Origin: HIMB11 sp965657135
Lineage (GTDB): Bacteria; Pseudomonadota; Alphaproteobacteria; Rhodobacterales; Rhodobacteraceae
Assembly (NCBI GenBank): GCA_965657135.1
Contig: CBFHNF010000011.1
Coordinates: 21,341 to 85,340, forward strand
DNA length: 64,000 nucleotides
Reading direction: 5' to 3'
Made by a program: the position numbers and the translations under genes. The stretch's first letter is position 1, and each line of letters starts with the position of its first letter. Shown here in pieces: positions 9,895 to 18,665 of this stretch. Below the pieces are notes generated by a model. The model was not told the origin of the DNA. It searched no databases and was given only the letters and a program-made list of their open reading frames with translations.

Positions 9895-10113
9895 TCAATC
9901 TGAATAAATCCAATCTAGGGTTACAATTTCTTGCGCCTGCTCGATCATGATATCAGCAAATTGTGACAATTCACTTGCATTTCTATACACAGCCCCTTTT
10001 TCGTCGATCCTATAGAAAAATTCTAGCCTAAGATCACCGATGACTTCGCTTTCTTTTTTCAAATCATTCCGCCGATTTTTGTTGTTTGCGCGTGATACTA
10101 TCCGTTTTCGCAA
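9895..10113 (-). CDS. questionable 72-residue hypothetical
   Basis: A minus-strand frame of 72 codons ending 8 nt before the HIT start. The spacing would suit an operon, and the C-terminal half (ELSQFADIMIEQAQEIVTL) looks protein-like. I do not recognise a family. Against it, the opposite strand of the same DNA (10040-10222) reads as part of a decayed sulfotransferase C-terminus, so at most one of the two overlapping readings is the ancestral coding frame over 10040-10113. No strong ribosome-binding site was seen at the start. Confidence 0.3.
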   Translation of the reverse strand: MRKRIVSRANNKNRRNDLKKESEVIGDLRLEFFYRIDEKGAVYRNASELSQFADIMIEQAQEIVTLDWIYSD

Positions 10114-10486
10114 ACCAATGGACCCCGATATTCATTGGTCAGCGATGTCTGGCCATGTTTCGACGTTGATTGTGAATGGTGGCCATTATAATAACATTTT
10201 TTGGACAGAAAAATTCAATTAAGGCATGCAGTCGGTTTTAGACAACATTGAGACACCTGTTCAGGTCGATTTGGGCAAAGTTCCTAGATTCAACGAAAGC
10301 GAAGGACATGGCCCAAAACGTGCGCATCCCGTCGAAGATTATTTTGACGATCTCTCGATGCATCTTGTTTATGAAATCTACAAACGTGACTTCGATCTGT
10401 TCAAATATGATCCGCAAGACCCATCAAACAAGATGCCAATTGGTGAAATCGATCTGGACGAGGTACACGCAAAACTGGGGGATTAA
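10040..10486 (+). pseudogene. decayed sulfotransferase-family C-terminus with in-frame TAA
   Basis: Two plus-strand segments, 10040-10222 and 10226-10486, lie in the same frame and are separated only by a TAA at 10220-10222 and one further codon. Read through, they resemble the C-terminal third of family-2 sulfotransferases: MDPDIHWSAM, then IFWTEKFN-stop-GMQSVLDN, and the typical ending LVYEIYKRDFDLFKYDP. The N-terminal part with the PAPS-binding loop is absent; a possible further trace (FFVDPIEKF) lies upstream in another frame. I infer an eroding remnant. The final 86 codons could still be expressed as a short protein. The stop overlaps the convergent kinase stop by 4 bp. Family assignment is by pattern only. 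Confidence 0.5.
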
Positions 10487-11472
10487 ATCAGTCCCTCTGC
10501 TTTGAATAATGTTAAAACATCCGTCTGTGGTCGTGGGCCAACGTGGCGGATGACTTCACCGGCACTAATGCAACCCATTCGACAGGCTGTTTCTAAATCG
10601 CGATCGGTTAAAATTCCGTATAAAAACCCTGCTGCAAACTGGTCACCTGCCCCTGTTGCATCAACAGGCACAATTGTTTCGACACTTACATCAACACGTT
10701 TTCCGTTCTGAACCGCACTCACACCATCACCTGAACGCGTACAAACGACCAGTGGACAGATCTCTGACAATCGCGCAAGTGCTGCATTTGTATCTTCGGT
10801 TTGGTACAATGATTGTACCTCTGCTTCGTTACCAATCACGTAATCCAATTCATTTTTGATTAGGTCAAAGAAATCATCACGATGCCGTTCAACACAAAAT
10901 GGATCAGAGATGGCTATGCCCGCTTGCCCACCGCCTTCGCGACAGCTGCGCGAGAGATGTTTGAACGCATCTTTTCCTTTATCTTTGTCGAATAGATAGC
11001 CCTCTAGGAATACATTCTCGGCCGTTGCTCCAAATTCATCGCGGACGTCTTCTGACCCCAGGTCAGCAGAAATGCCTAGGTAAGTATTCATTGATCTTTC
11101 GCCGTCCGGTGTCACAAATATCATGGAACGCGACGTTGGCACAGTTGACCCAGCCATCGGCGGATTTAGGAAATCAATTCCGGTGTCCTGCATGCTTTTT
11201 GCATAAAACTGGCCCAGCGCATCATCCCGAACCTTTCCAACAAACCCTGTCTTCAAGCCCAACGCGCCAATACCCGCAATCGTATTTGCTACCGCGCCAC
11301 CAGGCGTTTGAGTGCGTGTTTCCATCGCGCCATAAAGCGTTTCACCACGCTCTTTTTCGACAAGTTGCATGACCCCTTTATCGATCCCCATCAAATCGAG
11401 GAAACTATCGTCACAGGTACTGATGACATCAACGATCGCATTCCCGATACCGACGATTTCAAATTTCTTCAT
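10483..11472 (-). CDS. adenosine kinase / PfkB family sugar kinase
   Basis: A 329-residue PfkB-family kinase. It opens with the family's first motif (IVGIGNAIVDV), has the substrate-side GGAVANTIAGIGALG, and ends with the catalytic signature VDATGAGDQFAAGFLYG, whose aspartate is the base. Roseobacter proteins of this exact layout are generally called adenosine kinases, phosphorylating adenosine to AMP in purine salvage. Fructokinase-like activity cannot be excluded by eye. The start overlaps the nth stop by 4 bp (ATGA), indicating coupled expression with the DNA-repair gene, and the 3' end abuts the sulfotransferase remnant. Confidence 0.88.
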   Translation of the reverse strand: MKKFEIVGIGNAIVDVISTCDDSFLDLMGIDKGVMQLVEKERGETLYGAMETRTQTPGGAVANTIAGIGALGLKTGFVGKVRDDALGQFYAKSMQDTGIDFLNPPMAGSTVPTSRSMIFVTPDGERSMNTYLGISADLGSEDVRDEFGATAENVFLEGYLFDKDKGKDAFKHLSRSCREGGGQAGIAISDPFCVERHRDDFFDLIKNELDYVIGNEAEVQSLYQTEDTNAALARLSEICPLVVCTRSGDGVSAVQNGKRVDVSVETIVPVDATGAGDQFAAGFLYGILTDRDLETACRMGCISAGEVIRHVGPRPQTDVLTLFKAEGLI

Positions 11473-12113
11473 AATTCTTTTTCCTCAAACAAGCATAGAT
11501 CGCGAATTAGGCATGTGCCGCATTGCGGTTTACGCGCTTTACAATGGTAACGTCCATGCAAAATCAACCAATGATGCGCATGCAGTTGAAAGTCTGCTGG
11601 AATGTGATCTTCGATCGCACGTTCGACGGCATCCACGTCTTTGCCAACCGCAATTCCCGAACGATTTCCAACACGAAAGATATGCGTATCTACGGCCTGC
11701 GCCGGAAATTGCCACCACATGTTCAAAACGACATTTGCGGTTTTGCGCCCCACACCTGGCAACGATTGAAGTGCTGCACGCGAGTTGGGAACAACACCGC
11801 CATAGTCCTCCACCAAAATCTTACTAAGCTTGATCACGTTTTTCGCCTTATTCCGATAAAGGCCGATGGTTTTGATATGCTCAATCAAGCCTTCTTCACC
11901 CAGATCCAGCATTTTTTGCGGGGTGTCGGCGATTTGGAACAGTTTTTCGGTCGCTTTGTTCACACCTGCATCCGTCGCCTGTGCACTTAGCGCCACTGCA
12001 ACCACAAGTGTGTAAACATTCACATGATTGAGTTCGCCCTTTGGTTCCGCCTCTGCTGTTTGGAAGCGGTCAAAGATTTGTCGAAGAGTGTGGTAATCGA
12101 GTTGTTTTGCCAT
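11469..12113 (-). CDS. nth: endonuclease III
   Basis: DNA glycosylase/AP lyase of base-excision repair, 214 residues from MAKQLDYHTLRQIF at 12113; a longer frame to 12146 adds an unlikely leader. The helix-hairpin-helix LPGVGRKTANVVLN contains the catalytic lysine, the catalytic aspartate is in VDTHIFRVGNR, and the C-terminal [4Fe-4S] cluster ligands fit C-x6-C-x2-C-x5-C (CKARKPQCGTCLIRDLC). All key residues are present, so the enzyme should be active on oxidised pyrimidines. It forms an operon with the downstream adenosine kinase through a 4-bp overlap. Confidence 0.96.
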   Translation of the reverse strand: MAKQLDYHTLRQIFDRFQTAEAEPKGELNHVNVYTLVVAVALSAQATDAGVNKATEKLFQIADTPQKMLDLGEEGLIEHIKTIGLYRNKAKNVIKLSKILVEDYGGVVPNSRAALQSLPGVGRKTANVVLNMWWQFPAQAVDTHIFRVGNRSGIAVGKDVDAVERAIEDHIPADFQLHAHHWLILHGRYHCKARKPQCGTCLIRDLCLFEEKEL

Positions 12114-12215
12114 AGTCGTTGCATGCCTGTTTTTAATTAAAATCACAAGTTATTTGGTGCTTTGAGGGTCGCTTCGATACAAGTTTACATTTATATAACT
12201 GAGGAAGAGGAGCAC

Positions 12216-12998
12216 ATGATAAAACAGCAGTCGCAGTTCAATTACAAAGTAATCGAACGCATCATATCAATTGTAGATGCCGCTGAGCCAAACTTACCCG
12301 TCGATCAGCTGGCGCAAGCGCTTGACTTGACACCTGATCTACTTGTTCAAACAATCGAAAATTGGGTGGGAAAATCCTCGAGTGAGTTATCGCACTTCTT
12401 TTGCCCTACTTTTTCACAAGACATCCCAATGGCTACGCCACACCCAAAAAATCAGACTGGGCATAGCCATGTTCGTACAAGCAGCGGGATGGGCCAAAGC
12501 AGGGAAGCCATATTTTACGACACGATCGACAGCCCATTTGGACCCGCGGTTATAACAGCAACGACGCAGGGTGTGTGTGGACTTGGGTTTTCGGCGGAAA
12601 TGGGGACGGACGCCACCAAAAGCGATTTGTTTAGTAGATGGGCCAACACTGACCTCATATATTCCCCTCAGGAATTAGCTGAGCCTGTGCATACAATATT
12701 CTGCGCAGGCCAAATACCTGCACTGCACCTTATTGGCAGTCCATTTTACCTAGAAGTGTGGCGGGTCCTGTTGGATATTCCGATTGGCCATGCCAGCACT
12801 TATTCTGACATCGCAACCGCCGCAGGGAATCCAAAAGCCGTTCGTGCAGTTGGCACAGCAATTGGCAAAAATCCCATCAGCTGGCTGATCCCGTGCCACA
12901 GAGCGCTGCGTAAAGATGGCACTTTGGGAGGATACCATTGGGGGCTTTCAATAAAGCGCGCGATGCTGGCCTATGAAGCGATGCGTGTTCGATCCTGA
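12216..12998 (+). CDS. O6-methylguanine-DNA methyltransferase with reduced N-terminal HTH
   Basis: A 260-residue protein from the ATG at 12216, behind GGAAGAGGAGCAC. The C-terminal half is a complete Ogt/Ada-C domain: the active-site segment is WLIPCHRALRKDG, followed by GGYHWGLSIKRAMLAYE. The catalytic cysteine accepts the alkyl group from O6-alkylguanine. The N-terminal ~95 residues look like the remainder of an AraC-type helix-turn-helix (LPVDQLAQALDLTPDLLVQ), and the zinc/phosphotriester-accepting Ada-N domain is missing. Thus it resembles the Ada-like proteins of alphaproteobacteria rather than full Ada. It is divergent from nth, so two DNA-repair genes share one intergenic region. Confidence 0.88.
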   Translation: MIKQQSQFNYKVIERIISIVDAAEPNLPVDQLAQALDLTPDLLVQTIENWVGKSSSELSHFFCPTFSQDIPMATPHPKNQTGHSHVRTSSGMGQSREAIFYDTIDSPFGPAVITATTQGVCGLGFSAEMGTDATKSDLFSRWANTDLIYSPQELAEPVHTIFCAGQIPALHLIGSPFYLEVWRVLLDIPIGHASTYSDIATAAGNPKAVRAVGTAIGKNPISWLIPCHRALRKDGTLGGYHWGLSIKRAMLAYEAMRVRS

Positions 12999-13120
12999 AC
13001 GGCAGTTTTTGCAAATACAAGATGTCCATGCGCGTCTTTTTGCCAATAACATCTCTGTGAGTTTGCAATCCAGTTTGACCGCGCAATAGTAACCGTGAGT
13101 TATTAAAAAGGATCGCATAG

Positions 13121-13792
13121 ATGGTAAATCGCACAAAGATTTTAGCAGCACTTCTTATTCCGACTTTGGCTGTATCAGCCTGTAATACATCCACCGGTTT
13201 TGATCAGAATATTGATAGAACGCAAACCAAACAGGGGGCGATTGTCGGCGGTTTAATTGGTGCAGTTGCAGGGATGTCAACAGGCGGCGATAATCGCGTA
13301 GAACGTCGTCAAGGCGCAGTTCGTGGAGCCTTAATTGGTGCAGGATTAGGAGCAGCAATCGGGAACGAGCTGGATAAACAAGCTGCCGAATTACGCCGCG
13401 ATATGGACAACAACGAGGTTATGATCCAAAACACCGGTGATCGTTTAATTGTGACGTTACCGCAGGATATTTTGTTCGCGGTCAACAGTACGCATATTAC
13501 ACCCAGCCTGCGTTCCGATTTGGCCGTATTGGCACAAAATTTGATTAATTATCCAAATTCAACGATTCAGATTATTGGCCATACCGATAACACGGGTTCT
13601 GCTGAATACAATCAATCTTTGTCAACTGAACGCGCGCTGGCTGTTTCAAGTGTTTTGCAACAACATGGCGTCCCGCAATTCCGTATTCAATCCATGGGCC
13701 GCGGAGAAAGCCAACCAATCGCGTCAAACCTTACACCAGAAGGTCGCGCACAAAATCGTCGCGTAGACGTGGTCATACTTCCGAATTCATAA
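13121..13792 (+). CDS. OmpA-family lipoprotein with glycine-zipper domain
   Basis: A 223-residue lipoprotein. The signal peptide ends with lipobox LAVSAC (Cys21). Residues ~35-85 form a glycine-zipper membrane-associated segment (GAIVGGLIGAVAG; GALIGAGLGAAIG). The C-terminal OmpA domain (~110-220) contains IIGHTDNTGSAEYNQSLS and NRRVDVVI, the peptidoglycan-binding motif. It should be anchored in the outer membrane and grip the cell wall. The start is supported by AAAAGG 6-10 nt upstream, and a strong terminator follows at 13803. It resembles YiaD-type proteins. Confidence 0.9.
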   Translation: MVNRTKILAALLIPTLAVSACNTSTGFDQNIDRTQTKQGAIVGGLIGAVAGMSTGGDNRVERRQGAVRGALIGAGLGAAIGNELDKQAAELRRDMDNNEVMIQNTGDRLIVTLPQDILFAVNSTHITPSLRSDLAVLAQNLINYPNSTIQIIGHTDNTGSAEYNQSLSTERALAVSSVLQQHGVPQFRIQSMGRGESQPIASNLTPEGRAQNRRVDVVILPNS

Positions 13793-13802
13793 CTTTAGGT
13801 CT

Positions 13803-13842
13803 CCCCGACCGATACCTCGGCCCTCGTGGTCGGGGTTTTTTT
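13803..13842 (+). terminator. rho-independent terminator of the OmpA lipoprotein gene
   Basis: Perfect 8-bp stem (ccccgacc at 13803-13810 with ggtcgggg at 13828-13835) followed directly by seven T residues at 13836-13842. It lies 10 nt after the stop of the OmpA lipoprotein gene, and its T-run touches the stop of the convergent fRMsr gene. Confidence 0.88.
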
Positions 13843-14293
13843 ATACGGCAAAGGCGTTATTCAAAATATTTTGCAAATTTTCGGCATCCTCTGAGGTGAA
13901 CGCCGCTGGCCGGTTGCTATCAATATCAAATACCGCAATAACATTTCCATCCTTGTCATGCACTGGCAAAACAATTTCAGACAGTGTCGACGAAGAACAA
14001 GCAATATGTCCAGGAAAGGCATCAACATCATCGACCAATTGAATTTTGTTCTCACGAGCAGCAGCGCCGCATACGCCTCTGTTAAAAGGAATAACCAAGC
14101 ATCCATGACCGCCCTGATAAGGGCCAATCTTTAACAGCTCTGGTTCAACCACACGATAAAAGCCTGTCCAATCAAATCTATCGTCCGAATTGTGTACCTC
14201 GCACGCGATGGTTGCCATTTTTGCGATTGTGTCGGTTTCTCCAGCAATCAACGCATCGATAGTTTTTGCTAATAATTCATAATTCACGTTCAT
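13841..14293 (-). CDS. msrC: GAF-domain free methionine-(R)-sulfoxide reductase
   Basis: A 150-residue GAF protein from MNVNYELLAK at 14293. The fRMsr pattern is clear: DRFDWTGFYRV, then a GPYQGGHGCLVIPF segment with the first cysteine, GVCGAAARE with the second, and HIACSSSTLSEIVLPV with the third, ending in FDIDSNRPAAF. The three cysteines reduce free Met-R-sulfoxide, recycling through disulfides. The start overlaps the thiolase stop by 4 bp, so it is co-translated with that gene. Gene name by family resemblance. Confidence 0.9.
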   Translation of the reverse strand: MNVNYELLAKTIDALIAGETDTIAKMATIACEVHNSDDRFDWTGFYRVVEPELLKIGPYQGGHGCLVIPFNRGVCGAAARENKIQLVDDVDAFPGHIACSSSTLSEIVLPVHDKDGNVIAVFDIDSNRPAAFTSEDAENLQNILNNAFAV

Positions 14294-15462
14294 GGCCGCT
14301 CTATTGCGATGGCTGTACCTTCGCCTCCACCAATACAAACGGCAGCCACACCGCGCTTTGCATCCCGCGCTTCGAGCGCATTTAGCAATGTTACTAAAAT
14401 GCGCGCACCAGATGCCCCTATGGGATGACCCAAGGCGCAGGCCCCACCATAAATATTCATCTTTTCTCGTGGAATTTGCAGATCGCGCATGAACGCCATG
14501 GGCACCACTGCAAAGGCTTCATTCACTTCCCATAAATCCACATCTTCTTTGTCCCAGTTGATTTTGGACAACAACTTTTCTGTTGCAGGAATAGGCGCTG
14601 TTGAGAACCATGCAGGTGCATGAGCATGGCTGGCATGCCCTTTGATCACCGCACGTACTGGCAGCCCATTGGCATCGGCATATTCGCGCGTCGCCAAAAT
14701 CAGTGCGGCAGCACCATCAGAAATTGATGAAGAATTCGCAGGCGTTACCGTACCGCCATCGCGAAACGCCGGCTTTAGGTGTGGAATTTTCTCTGGGCGG
14801 GCATTTTTGGGTTGTTCATCTTCGCCAATTACCAATTCACCTTTACGGGTTTTAATTGTGACTGGCGCAATTTCACGCGCAAAGGCACCTGCCTTCTGTG
14901 CATCCAAAGCATTTCTAAGTGAGCCAAGAGCATATTCATCCTGCGCCTTACGTGTGAATTGATATTTTTCTGCACAGTCTTCGGCAAAGGTCCCCATCAA
15001 TCGACCTTTGTCATAGGCATCTTCTAGTCCATCCAAAAACATGTGATCCATAACTTGACCGTGGCCAATTCGCGCACCGCCCCGCATCTTCTGCAGCAGA
15101 TAGGGCGCATTTGACATGCTCTCCATTCCACCCGTCGCCACAACGTTTGAATGTCCCAGCGCGATTTGATCAAACCCAATCATGGTCGCTTTCATGCCAG
15201 ACCCACACATTTTGTTTAGTGTCGTCGCCGGCACATCCTCAGAAAGCCCCGCCGCGAAGCCAGCTTGACGTGCAGGCGCTTGCCCCTGCCCGGCAGACAA
15301 CACATTTCCGAAATAGAGTTCATCCACAGTTTGAATATTGGCATCTTGCAACGCACCTTTTAATGCGACACCGCCCAATTCGGCGGCAGACACATTTTCA
15401 AAATCACCCTGGAATCCTCCCATAGGTGTGCGCGCAGCGCCGGCAATTACAACTTCATTCAT
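14290..15462 (-). CDS. acetyl-CoA C-acyltransferase (thiolase)
   Basis: A 390-residue thiolase. The nucleophilic cysteine lies in LNKMCGSGMKATMIG, the C-terminal active-site loops are NIYGGACALGHPIGASG (His) and VCIGGGEGTAIA (second Cys), and the glycine-rich N-terminal part and total length are typical. It condenses or cleaves acyl-CoA thioesters; acetoacetyl-CoA thiolase versus beta-oxidation thiolase cannot be separated by eye, and no phb genes are adjacent. It is the first gene of a two-gene unit with fRMsr. Confidence 0.93.
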   Translation of the reverse strand: MNEVVIAGAARTPMGGFQGDFENVSAAELGGVALKGALQDANIQTVDELYFGNVLSAGQGQAPARQAGFAAGLSEDVPATTLNKMCGSGMKATMIGFDQIALGHSNVVATGGMESMSNAPYLLQKMRGGARIGHGQVMDHMFLDGLEDAYDKGRLMGTFAEDCAEKYQFTRKAQDEYALGSLRNALDAQKAGAFAREIAPVTIKTRKGELVIGEDEQPKNARPEKIPHLKPAFRDGGTVTPANSSSISDGAAALILATREYADANGLPVRAVIKGHASHAHAPAWFSTAPIPATEKLLSKINWDKEDVDLWEVNEAFAVVPMAFMRDLQIPREKMNIYGGACALGHPIGASGARILVTLLNALEARDAKRGVAAVCIGGGEGTAIAIERP

Positions 15463-15556
15463 TTTACAGCCTCATCAAAAATTCAGCCCAAGCATACCGA
15501 TTGGTAATCTTTTGCGTCCACAGTGCCCTAACGTCGTTACATAAAAGGATGATAAA

Positions 15557-15898
15557 ATGAACCTTATTCATGCTCAACATGAGGAATATTTGGTTGTGAC
15601 TGTAAATGCAGCGCGCATTGACGCAAGTACCGCATTGGAATTCAAAGACTCAATGAACACAATCGAAGCAGAACACCAAAAAATATTGCTGAACCTTGAA
15701 AATGTGGCGTTCATTGATTCAAGCGGGCTTGGCGCAGTGGTGAGTGTGATGAAACACTTGGGCCCGAGGCGCAAAATGGATTTATGCGCGCTGACACCAA
15801 CGGTTGATAAGGTATTCCGTCTGACGCGGATGGATTCAATTTTTGCTATTTATGCAACCTTTGAGCAGGCGATGTCCAATCAGCAGGCAACGGAATAA
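15557..15898 (+). CDS. STAS-domain anti-sigma factor antagonist
   Basis: A 113-residue single STAS domain. The phosphorylatable serine lies in the canonical FIDSSGLGAVVSVMKHLG. The rest (LNLENVAF-type strand before it, LTPTVDKVFRLTRMDSIF after it) matches RsbV/SpoIIAA-type proteins. Such proteins bind anti-sigma kinases of the RsbW type. The expected kinase gene follows immediately (15903) but is interrupted by a stop codon, so the switch may be broken. Start supported by aaaaggatgataaaATG. Confidence 0.9.
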   Translation: MNLIHAQHEEYLVVTVNAARIDASTALEFKDSMNTIEAEHQKILLNLENVAFIDSSGLGAVVSVMKHLGPRRKMDLCALTPTVDKVFRLTRMDSIFAIYATFEQAMSNQQATE

Positions 15899-15902
15899 CA
15901 CT

Positions 15903-16331
15903 TTGCGCAATAATTTGATCAGGTTTCAATTGCGAACACGCGAGGATTTTGAGTCCGTCCGCGTCGGATTGGGCAGAGTCATGCGCAGCTTGGAAACATC
16001 AAATTCACAATATGACTGCGGCGAAATTGAACTTGTACTTGCCGGGGTTTTGAACAACGTCGCTGAACACGGCGGAGATCTGAGCCTTACGCATCCTATT
16101 TCCATCAGATGGCAAGAAACGGACGCGCTTTGTGTGAGCGTCATCGTCTCAGGTGGTGAAATTCCGATTGGAACAATTACATAGGCCAAAATGCCTTGTA
16201 TCGAAACGAACCCAGCTGACCTGCCCGAAGGCGGCTTTGGCTGGGCGTTAGTGGATATCATCTGTAGCGAGGTTCATGGCAGGCGGCGCGGTTTGTTTAA
16301 TACATTGCGTCTTTATTTTTCAAAAAAATGA
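15903..16331 (+). pseudogene. RsbW-like anti-sigma kinase interrupted by in-frame TAG
   Basis: A single frame from a TTG at 15903 (4 nt after the STAS stop) to the TGA at 16329-16331, broken once by TAG at 16182-16184. The N-box is present (IELVLAGVLNNVAEHGGD). After the stop, the same frame continues NPADLPEGGFGWALVDII, the conserved C-terminal segment of this ATPase family. CAG (Gln) to TAG by one C-to-T change would explain it. The G1 box normally carries an Asp (D-x-G); here it reads VSGGEIP. So the kinase may be losing function beyond the stop. Readthrough or sequencing error cannot be excluded. The TTG start is inferred. Confidence 0.75.
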
Positions 16332-16516
16332 GCTTGCCCCAAAGAATCCTTATTTCGAACTCAAATTCGTCGCAATACCAAGTGATAACTGATTTCACAA
16401 GCCGCACAATTGGCTTTTCTCGGCGTCGGACTTTCGCCCCCACGTGTCCGGCACCGAGAGCAATTGTAGTTGTCATCAGCGCTTTGCGCATTACTATCTC
16501 CGAAAAGGAGACATTC

Positions 16517-18094
16517 ATGCGCGATTTTTATTCCAAAGGTAGATCCACCGTTTATGCGGAAAATGGCATGTGCGCCACATCCCATCCCATTGCAGCACAA
16601 GCCGCAGTGGATGTTTTGAAGGACGGAGGAAACGCAATGGACGCCGCCATTGCAGGCGCAGTTTTGTTGGGGATTTGTGAACCACAAATGACTGGCATCG
16701 GTGGAGACTGCTTTGTGCTGTTTTCGCCTGCCGGTCGAGATGACGTGATAGCGATGAATGGATCAGGAAGGGCACCCGCGAATCTAACTGCGGATATGTT
16801 GCGCACCGCAGGTCACAATACAGTTCCGCTACATGATCCATCGGCTGTGACGGTTCCAACTGCTATCGATGCATTTTGTCAACTCAGCGAGGATTGGGGA
16901 AAATTGGGCCTTGATCGCATCCTACAACCTTCGATTCAATACGCGCGCAATGGTATCGCGGTTGCGCCAAGGGTTGGATATGACTGGGCAAGCTTGATAG
17001 ATACTTTTCATGAAACTGCGATCGCATTTTACACTCAAAACGGATCAGCCCCATCGGTTGGAAGCCGTTTCGCATACCCTGGATTGGCGAATGTAATTGA
17101 ACAAATCGCAAAAAATGGTCGCGATGGGTTTTATGCAGGTGATGTTTGCGCGGACATGGTCGAAACACTTCGTTCTCTTGGTGGTCAACATACCGAAGAC
17201 GACTTTGCCAACGCGCGTGCGAATTACACAACGCCGATTTCTGGATCGTACGGCAAATTTGAGCTGATCGAACACCCGCCTAACGGTCAGGGTGCAACTG
17301 CAATTTTAATGGCAAATATGTTGAAAAATTTTGACATTTCGTCACTTGATCCGTTTGGGGTTGAACGCGCACATATAGAAGCCGAAATCGCAAAACTTGC
17401 CTATGATGCTCGCAATCGTTTAGTCGCGGATCCAAGTGTTTCAGACGGTACTGAACGTATGCTATCACAGGAATTGGCAAGTGAATTAAGCGCGCTGATT
17501 TCAATGGCATCTGTTAATAAGCGAGTGAGCGAAATAACCGAAGCCGTACATCAAGACACGGTTTATATCAGTGTTGTCGACCGTGATAGAATGTCCGTAT
17601 CACTTATATACTCAATTTTTCATGGTTTCGGTTCAGGTATCGCAAGCCGCAAGTACGGGGTCTTGTTTCAAAACCGAGGTGCGGGCTTTAACTTGATCGA
17701 AGGTCATCCAAATGAGTTACAACCAAAAAAGCGTCCCATGCACACAATCATTCCTGGCATGCTGCGTGATGGACAGAATAATGCAATGCCGTTTGGGGTG
17801 ATGGGCGGACAATATCAACCCTGTGGGCATATACGCATGTTGTCCAACCTTGTTGATTACAACATGGACATCCAAGAGGCACTTGATGGCCCAAGAAGCT
17901 TCGCAGAGGGCGATGTTCTAAATGTGGAACCCAGTTACGATCCCTCTGTTGTTCAGGGTCTGATGGATTTAGGACACGATGTTAGCCAAACCATGCCTCC
18001 GATTGGTGGGGCACAAGCAATATTAGAAAATGAGCATGGCTTCTTAGTGGGTGGATCAGATCCGCGCAAAGACGGCTGCGCAATCGGTTACTAG
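16517..18094 (+). CDS. ggt: gamma-glutamyltransferase
   Basis: A 525-residue gamma-glutamyltransferase family (Ntn-hydrolase) enzyme. I chose the ATG at 16517, which has a perfect AGGAG 6 nt upstream (cgaaaaggagacattc), rather than the frame opening at 16328 that overlaps the anti-sigma gene. GGNAMDAAIAGAVLLGICEP is the N-terminal hallmark. The autocleavage threonine is in HQDTVYISVVD, and FGSGI follows. The C-terminal MGGQYQPCGHIR matches GGT-like amidohydrolases. Members cleave gamma-glutamyl peptides; no export signal is evident, which fits the cytosolic GGT-like clade. Convergent with hspQ, overlapping by 4 bp. Confidence 0.88.
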   Translation: MRDFYSKGRSTVYAENGMCATSHPIAAQAAVDVLKDGGNAMDAAIAGAVLLGICEPQMTGIGGDCFVLFSPAGRDDVIAMNGSGRAPANLTADMLRTAGHNTVPLHDPSAVTVPTAIDAFCQLSEDWGKLGLDRILQPSIQYARNGIAVAPRVGYDWASLIDTFHETAIAFYTQNGSAPSVGSRFAYPGLANVIEQIAKNGRDGFYAGDVCADMVETLRSLGGQHTEDDFANARANYTTPISGSYGKFELIEHPPNGQGATAILMANMLKNFDISSLDPFGVERAHIEAEIAKLAYDARNRLVADPSVSDGTERMLSQELASELSALISMASVNKRVSEITEAVHQDTVYISVVDRDRMSVSLIYSIFHGFGSGIASRKYGVLFQNRGAGFNLIEGHPNELQPKKRPMHTIIPGMLRDGQNNAMPFGVMGGQYQPCGHIRMLSNLVDYNMDIQEALDGPRSFAEGDVLNVEPSYDPSVVQGLMDLGHDVSQTMPPIGGAQAILENEHGFLVGGSDPRKDGCAIGY

Positions 18095-18417
18095 TTTAGC
18101 TGAAAGTGTAAAGGATACTGACCATCTTGGAACGGACCGAACATGTCGGGAATATCGGGATGTTCGACCGGTTCACCAGAATAGTCCGCAACAAGGTTTT
18201 GTTCGGACACATAGGCGACATAGAAACTGTGATCATTCTCAGCCAGTAGATGATAGTATGGCTGCTCTTTCCTGGGACGGCTGTCCTCTGGAATGGATTC
18301 ATACCATTCGTCTGTATTTGAAAATTCAGGATCGACATCGAAAACCACACCACGAAACGGATGTTTGCGGTGCCGCACGACTTGGCCAAGATTATATTTT
18401 GCGAACAGTAAATTCAT
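18091..18417 (-). CDS. hspQ: heat shock protein HspQ
   Basis: A 108-residue protein starting at the ATG at 18417 (MNLLFAKYNLGQVVRHRKHP), with GGGGG about 9 nt upstream; the frame could also open at a GTG two codons earlier. FRGVVFDVDPEF, PYYHLLAEN and YVSEQNL match the HspQ/YccV (hemimethylated-DNA-binding-like) family, which tunes Lon protease specificity. Two GAGTC sites (CcrM-type GANTC) lie upstream near 18437-18456. Convergent with ggt. Confidence 0.92.
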   Translation of the reverse strand: MNLLFAKYNLGQVVRHRKHPFRGVVFDVDPEFSNTDEWYESIPEDSRPRKEQPYYHLLAENDHSFYVAYVSEQNLVADYSGEPVEHPDIPDMFGPFQDGQYPLHFQLN

Positions 18418-18665
18418 ACACACAATTACCCCCGAGTCCGCTTGCTACAGTTTCGAGTCGTATTTGTCTAGGATCACAATCGTTAAAACAGGAAACAATC
18501 TGTGATCAGTTAGGCGACATTGACTGCCCATAAGTTGAAAGATGCCAGCTGCCAACCACATTGATCGATCATCGATAGGATTAGATTAGTTTCACAGAAT
18601 TGTGCTTTTTAAAACGGTAATTTTTCGGTACACTACAAGAAAACAACAAAAAGCGAGAGGCGATT

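Noticed and set aside
16328..16516. N-terminal extension of gamma-glutamyltransferase
   Set aside because: It overlaps the end of the anti-sigma kinase frame and lacks similarity to the family; the ATG at 16517 has a perfect AGGAG.
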